Shown here: piece by piece, positions 6,781 to 9,469 of the stretch
Layout: the number at the start of each line of letters is the position of its first letter
Position numbering within the stretch: position 1 is the stretch's first letter
Source: Lachnospiraceae bacterium
GTDB lineage: Bacteria > Bacillota > Clostridia > Lachnospirales > Lachnospiraceae
DNA length: 9,469 nt
Reading direction: 5' to 3'
Assembly (NCBI GenBank): GCA_900770325.1
Contig: CAAGKE010000140.1
Coordinates: 1 to 9,469 of the forward strand
Notes under the pieces: model-generated
Database searches by the model: none
What the model was told of the DNA's origin: nothing
What the model saw: the letters and a program-made list of their open reading frames with translations, nothing else
Program-made: the position numbers and the translations under genes

Positions 6781-7425
6781 ATGGCAGCGAAAACTTACTA
6801 TTATGCTCGTGTGTCTTCTACATCACAGAACCTAGCTAGGCAGATCGAAGCGTTTCACAAGGACGGTGCGGACGATCACGATATCATCACCGAAAAGAAA
6901 TCAGGGAAGAATATGGATCGGCCTGAATATCAGGCAATGAAGGAACATATGCTCCGCCCAGGAGACACACTTGTTGTTATGTCTTTAGATCGACTTGGAC
7001 GCGATAAACAAGCCATTAAAGACGAGCTGGACTATTACAAGAAGAACAATATCCGTGTGAGGATCTTAGATCTTCCTACCTCCAATTTCAAACCAGGGCA
7101 AGGCCAGGAGTGGATCCTTGACATGGTAAACAACATCATCATTGAGGTGCTTTCTTCCCAAGCTGAACAAGAGCGAGTAACTTTGCGGAAACGCCAGGCA
7201 GAAGGGATAGCAATCGCCAAAAGCGAGGGAAAATATAAAGGAAGAACACCCTGTAAAATTGATGAGCAGCTGTTTTCTTCACTCTATTCTGATTATCTGA
7301 AAAGAAGAATTACAAAAACGGAAATGGCAAAGCAGCTTGAGATCAGCCGCCCCACACTGGATCGAATGCTGAAGAAACGACAGCTTATGAAAATGGATGA
7401 TCAGGGGCGAAATAAGTGTTTGTAG
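6781..7425 (+). CDS. Small serine recombinase (resolvase/invertase family)
   Basis: A 214-residue site-specific recombinase that cuts DNA through a serine covalently joined to the 5' end, inverting or deleting DNA between two sites. Seen: the N-terminal catalytic domain with YARVSS (Arg10, nucleophile Ser12), SLDRLGRD (68-75, with Arg71 and Arg74), the long E helix around EQERVTLRKRQAEG (129-142), then the basic KYKGRTP hinge and a C-terminal helix-turn-helix (179-198, TKTEMAKQLEISRPTLDRML). All key residues are present and the length is near that of gamma-delta resolvase (about 183) and related enzymes. ATG 6781 has AGGAGGG at 6767-6773, a strong site. It is last in the hsd unit, just before a terminator, which is unusual for a transposon resolvase and points to action on local DNA. 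Its sites are unknown. Confidence 0.93.
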   Translation: MAAKTYYYARVSSTSQNLARQIEAFHKDGADDHDIITEKKSGKNMDRPEYQAMKEHMLRPGDTLVVMSLDRLGRDKQAIKDELDYYKKNNIRVRILDLPTSNFKPGQGQEWILDMVNNIIIEVLSSQAEQERVTLRKRQAEGIAIAKSEGKYKGRTPCKIDEQLFSSLYSDYLKRRITKTEMAKQLEISRPTLDRMLKKRQLMKMDDQGRNKCL

Positions 7426-7447
7426 CATCAAATTGAATATCATTCTT

Positions 7448-7476
7448 GGCAAGACTTCTGTCTTGTCATTTTTTTA
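7448..7476 (+). terminator. Intrinsic terminator of the hsd-resolvase operon
   Basis: GGCAAGAC (7448-7455) pairs with GTCTTGTC (7460-7467) across a TTCT loop, an 8-bp stem with one G-T pair, followed by seven T residues from 7469. It lies 22 bases after the resolvase stop and separates the five-gene unit from the genes downstream. Confidence 0.85.
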
Positions 7477-7540
7477 TAACTTCCTTTGGGAAATTGCCAT
7501 CTTGCTGCATATGGAATTAATGAAGGGAGAGTTTATTAAA

Positions 7541-7669
7541 ATGACAGACATTTTGATTGTTTTACTTGCGGTTTATGCAGTTTGGAGCGCCTATCATATA
7601 TTTCTTCTCCGGGCAGTTTTGCGGTCCATTACTCACGTTCTTGAGGAGGTTCTTGATCAGGAGGCATAG
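7541..7669 (+). CDS. Small single-pass membrane protein, unknown function
   Basis: A 42-residue reading frame starting MTDILIVLLAVYAVWSAY. Residues 4-27 are almost wholly hydrophobic or aromatic and would form one membrane helix. The tail is amphipathic and acidic, ending LEEVLDQEA, unlike the basic tail of most type I toxins. GGGAG at 7525-7529, 11 bases before the ATG, supports this start; an ATG at 7511 in the same frame lacks such a site. It sits after the operon terminator and 121 bases before the large recombinase, on the same strand, so it needs its own promoter, which I could not identify with confidence. No family is recognised. Its short length means the frame itself could be chance. 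Confidence 0.5.
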   Translation: MTDILIVLLAVYAVWSAYHIFLLRAVLRSITHVLEEVLDQEA

Positions 7670-7771
7670 TCAGCTCTTAACCCGCCGGATCGATACTCCT
7701 TTTAATATTTGCTTACGGTTTTAATGGTGAAAACGTATTTATTAGTCACAAATTTCTGCTCGTAATCGAAT

Positions 7772-7782
7772 GGAAAGGCAGG
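7772..7782 (+). promoter_or_regulatory. Ribosome binding site favouring the ATG at 7791
   Basis: GGAAAGG at 7772-7778 followed by AGG at 7780-7782 lies 8 bases before ATG 7791. An in-frame ATG at 7770 has no purine-rich site before it and adds only seven residues ahead of the conserved recombinase N-terminus, so 7791 is preferred. Confidence 0.65.
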
Positions 7783-7790
7783 TCTTTTTA

Positions 7791-9182
7791 ATGACGCGAA
7801 AATTAAGGATTGTTGGTTATGCCAGGGTTTCAACTCAACGACAAGCTGTAGAAGGATTCAACTTGGATGGCCAGATCCGACAGATTAAAAACTACGTTGA
7901 AATTTACTATGAGAACTATGAATTAACTATCCTTCGGGAAGACGGACAATCAGCTAGAACCATGGCTCGCCCCGAAATGTCAAAAATCATAGCCATGGTA
8001 GAAAACAATGAAATGGATGTTCTGGTCATTTACACATATGACAGACTAACCAGAAGATTGAGGGATTTCATTGATTTTCTGGATCTTTTGTCAAAGCATG
8101 GGGTGACACTGGATTCAATGCGCGAAAAGTTTGATACTTCCACTGCATCCGGACGATTTATGGCACATATGATTACCGCAATGGCGGAATGGGAAGAAGA
8201 CACCATCAGTGAACGAACAGTGCGAGGAATGAAGGAAGCCGCTTTAAAAGGAAACTACATCCGGGGCGGCAAAGCACCATTTGGATATGTCCGCGATCCG
8301 AACGATAAACATAGGTTGATCATTGATGAAGAAAAAGCCAGCACTGTAAAGGAAATATTTGAGACTGCTGCTAATTGTATGCCGCTGTTTGGCTTGGCTG
8401 CAATCTATGAAGCTGAAAATAGGAATGGCTACAGTCACTGGAGTGGGGAAAGGCTCTACAAGATAATTAATGACAAGATTTACTATGGAGTTATGACGCT
8501 GAATGGAGTGGATTATCCTATTGATGTGCCACCCATTATTTCTCAAGAATTGTATGAAGAAGCGAATCAAAAACGCAAAATAAAGAATTACAGATCCTAT
8601 AAATATGTTTTCAAAGGATTTATTTATTGCTCAAAGTGCGGAGCATATTTGACTGGAAGTGGAACCTATAAGAAATCTATCGAAAAGTACTACCGTTACT
8701 ATAGATGTCCAAATTGTAAAGCCATTATTTCTGAAAAAACTGTATTAGAGCAAGTTGAAGATTCTTTTACTCAACGAGAACGAGAAATTAAATTCTCTCA
8801 GTGTTATCAAAGCGTCAAAAAGGTCAATGCCAGGTATGCGCAAGCATTAGAGCGATTAAAGGTAAGCGATTTGCTCAACCTTCCGGAAACGTATGTCAAA
8901 GAAAAAGCGGATGAACTTCGAATAAAACAAACAGACTTGATGACTGAATTTCAGATTATTTCAAATTCCATAAAACGCATTCATTTTTATCAAAAAGATA
9001 CCCAGGAAATGTATTCTTTTTTGGCAGAGAACGTTTCGGCTCTAATGGTGGATTTTAGGACTCTTACACCTTCCCTTAGAATCGTGTGGAAGGAAAATAA
9101 AGAGACACCTAAACAAAATAAACCGAAAAAAGAGCCTGGGAAAACGCGAAAGAAAAATGATGCTGTTATGCTACAAAAATAA
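7791..9182 (+). CDS. Large serine recombinase (integrase type)
   Basis: A 463-residue site-specific recombinase of the large serine family, which integrates and excises mobile elements between short attachment sites. Seen: a catalytic domain (about 5-150) with GYARVST (Arg12, nucleophile Ser14), YDRLTR (83-88, with Arg85 and Arg88) and the E helix SERTVRGMKEA (140-150); a recombinase domain with GGKAPFGY (159-166) and a helical DNA-binding part (about 180-265); a zinc ribbon with Cys280, Cys283, Cys306 and Cys309; a long helical, probably coiled-coil region (315-410); and a very basic tail rich in Lys and Pro. Every expected part is present and the length lies at the short end for the family. 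It has no close link to the hsd unit, being separated from it by a terminator, and is followed by a candidate attachment region. It probably moves the element that carries it. Confidence 0.95.
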   Translation: MTRKLRIVGYARVSTQRQAVEGFNLDGQIRQIKNYVEIYYENYELTILREDGQSARTMARPEMSKIIAMVENNEMDVLVIYTYDRLTRRLRDFIDFLDLLSKHGVTLDSMREKFDTSTASGRFMAHMITAMAEWEEDTISERTVRGMKEAALKGNYIRGGKAPFGYVRDPNDKHRLIIDEEKASTVKEIFETAANCMPLFGLAAIYEAENRNGYSHWSGERLYKIINDKIYYGVMTLNGVDYPIDVPPIISQELYEEANQKRKIKNYRSYKYVFKGFIYCSKCGAYLTGSGTYKKSIEKYYRYYRCPNCKAIISEKTVLEQVEDSFTQREREIKFSQCYQSVKKVNARYAQALERLKVSDLLNLPETYVKEKADELRIKQTDLMTEFQIISNSIKRIHFYQKDTQEMYSFLAENVSALMVDFRTLTPSLRIVWKENKETPKQNKPKKEPGKTRKKNDAVMLQK

Positions 9183-9210
9183 TGAATAAAATGAGAAAGA
9201 TAGAGAAATG

Positions 9211-9239
9211 TACCTAGCAACTTTTGTTGCATTCAGGTA
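9211..9239. repeat. Imperfect inverted repeat behind the recombinase (possible attachment site)
   Basis: TACCT (9211-9215) pairs with AGGTA (9235-9239), and GCAAC (9217-9221) with GTTGC (9226-9230), around a TTTT centre, with unequal bulges of one and four bases. It starts 28 bases after the recombinase stop. No T-tract follows, so it is a poor terminator. Large serine integrases usually have their attachment site beside their gene and use imperfect palindromes, so an attachment half-site is a reasonable guess. Confidence 0.35.
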
Positions 9240-9311
9240 TATTGTTATTAGACCCACGTGTCAAGATTTAGTTTGTGGGAGCCAATATGCTTCGTGCCAT
9301 TGATTGATAAC

Positions 9312-9355
9312 AAAGGCCATTGTTCTGAAAAAACCGCAGAACGATGGCCTTTTTT
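9312..9355. terminator. Strong hairpin terminator, probably bidirectional
   Basis: Bases 9312-9327 pair with 9337-9352 over 16 positions (one T-G pair) around a nine-base loop, with six T residues at 9350-9355 on the plus strand. On the minus strand the stem is followed by TTTGTT, so it can also stop the convergent AraC-type gene. It would prevent transcription of the recombinase region and the flanking gene from colliding. Confidence 0.88.
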
Positions 9356-9399
9356 CGCTGTTTCTATGGTTTGTGTGAACGGTTTGTCAGGAGTTGTTT

Positions 9400-9469
9400 C
9401 TACTTCTGGTTCTCTTTCCAGGTTTTGGGGGATTCGTTGAAGGTGGCGCGGAAAGCTTTGTAGAAGTTC
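9400..9469 (-). CDS. C-terminal end of an AraC-family transcription regulator (partial)
   Basis: On the minus strand, the last 22 codons and a TAG stop (9400-9402) of a gene that continues beyond the right edge. The peptide includes FYKAFRATFNESPKTW, which fits the end of the second helix-turn-helix of AraC/XylS regulators (pattern F-x-x-x-F-x-x-x-F-x-x-S-P-x-x-[YW]). It converges on the recombinase, with the hairpin at 9312-9355 between them. It is probably a host gene flanking the element. Only a fragment is visible, so the target and effector cannot be told. Confidence 0.65.
   Translation of the reverse strand, partial: NFYKAFRATFNESPKTWKENQK

Noticed and set aside
7718..7734. GTTTT...AAAAC small inverted repeat before the large recombinase as an operator
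   Set aside because: A five-base arm made almost only of A/T in an AT-rich spacer is not distinguishable from chance. No convincing -35/-10 pair was found there either.
7770..7790. Upstream ATG for the large recombinase
   Set aside because: No ribosome site precedes it, while the sequence between it and the next ATG is itself purine-rich and acts as a good site for the ATG at 7791.
9211..9239. Inverted repeat read as the terminator of the large recombinase
   Set aside because: The paired arms are short and bulged, and the following bases (ATTG) are not a T-tract. The hairpin at 9312-9355 is a far better terminator.
9253..9279. CCCAC...GTGGG inverted repeat
   Set aside because: Only five paired bases around a 17-base gap. 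Such matches are expected by chance in a few hundred bases.
9258..9440. 60-codon open frame on the plus strand at the right end
   Set aside because: It runs through the terminator hairpin and antisense to the AraC-type gene end, with no ribosome site.
1..9469. CRISPR array, tRNA, rRNA or insertion sequence
   Set aside because: No regularly spaced repeats, no cloverleaf-like or rRNA-like segment, and no transposase with terminal repeats was seen on either strand.

Overview
The window reads as a low-GC Gram-positive (Bacillota, probably Clostridia-like) chromosome or island. The evidence is AT-rich DNA with Lys/Glu/Ile-rich proteins, strong AGGAGG-type ribosome binding sites, a TTG start, T-rich intrinsic terminators, and a large serine recombinase of the kind common in gut Clostridia. 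The species cannot be named from the sequence.

Layout. Bases 1-255 hold no convincing gene, only two weak open stretches. They also carry two TGTAAA...TTTACA inverted repeats, the second overlapping a plausible promoter. From 256 to 7425 five genes run on the + strand with gaps of 3-34 bases: hsdR, hsdM and hsdS (a complete type I restriction-modification system of EcoR124I/type IC character), then a GIY-YIG (T5orf172-like) protein with a RAMA-like C-terminal domain, then a small serine resolvase. A clear intrinsic terminator at 7448-7476 closes this unit. After it come a 42-residue single-helix membrane protein (7541-7669) and a 463-residue large serine recombinase (7791-9182). The last ~290 bases hold an imperfect inverted repeat just behind the recombinase, a strong hairpin terminator (9312-9355), and, on the minus strand, the last 22 codons of an AraC-type regulator that is probably host flanking DNA.

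How the parts fit. HsdM and HsdS would methylate an asymmetric bipartite DNA site, and HsdR would translocate and cut unmethylated DNA. The GIY-YIG/RAMA protein and the resolvase share the operon and may add a second nuclease activity and a way to rearrange DNA. hsdS has two target-recognition halves framed by exact DNA repeats (24 bp, 618 bp apart, in frame), the usual substrate for specificity switching. The large serine recombinase next to an apparently foreign/host junction suggests that the whole block is a small mobile defence island.

The most interesting point is the five-gene unit hsdRMS + GIY-YIG-RAMA + serine resolvase. The classical RM genes are certain. The roles of the two extra genes and the island boundaries are inference.
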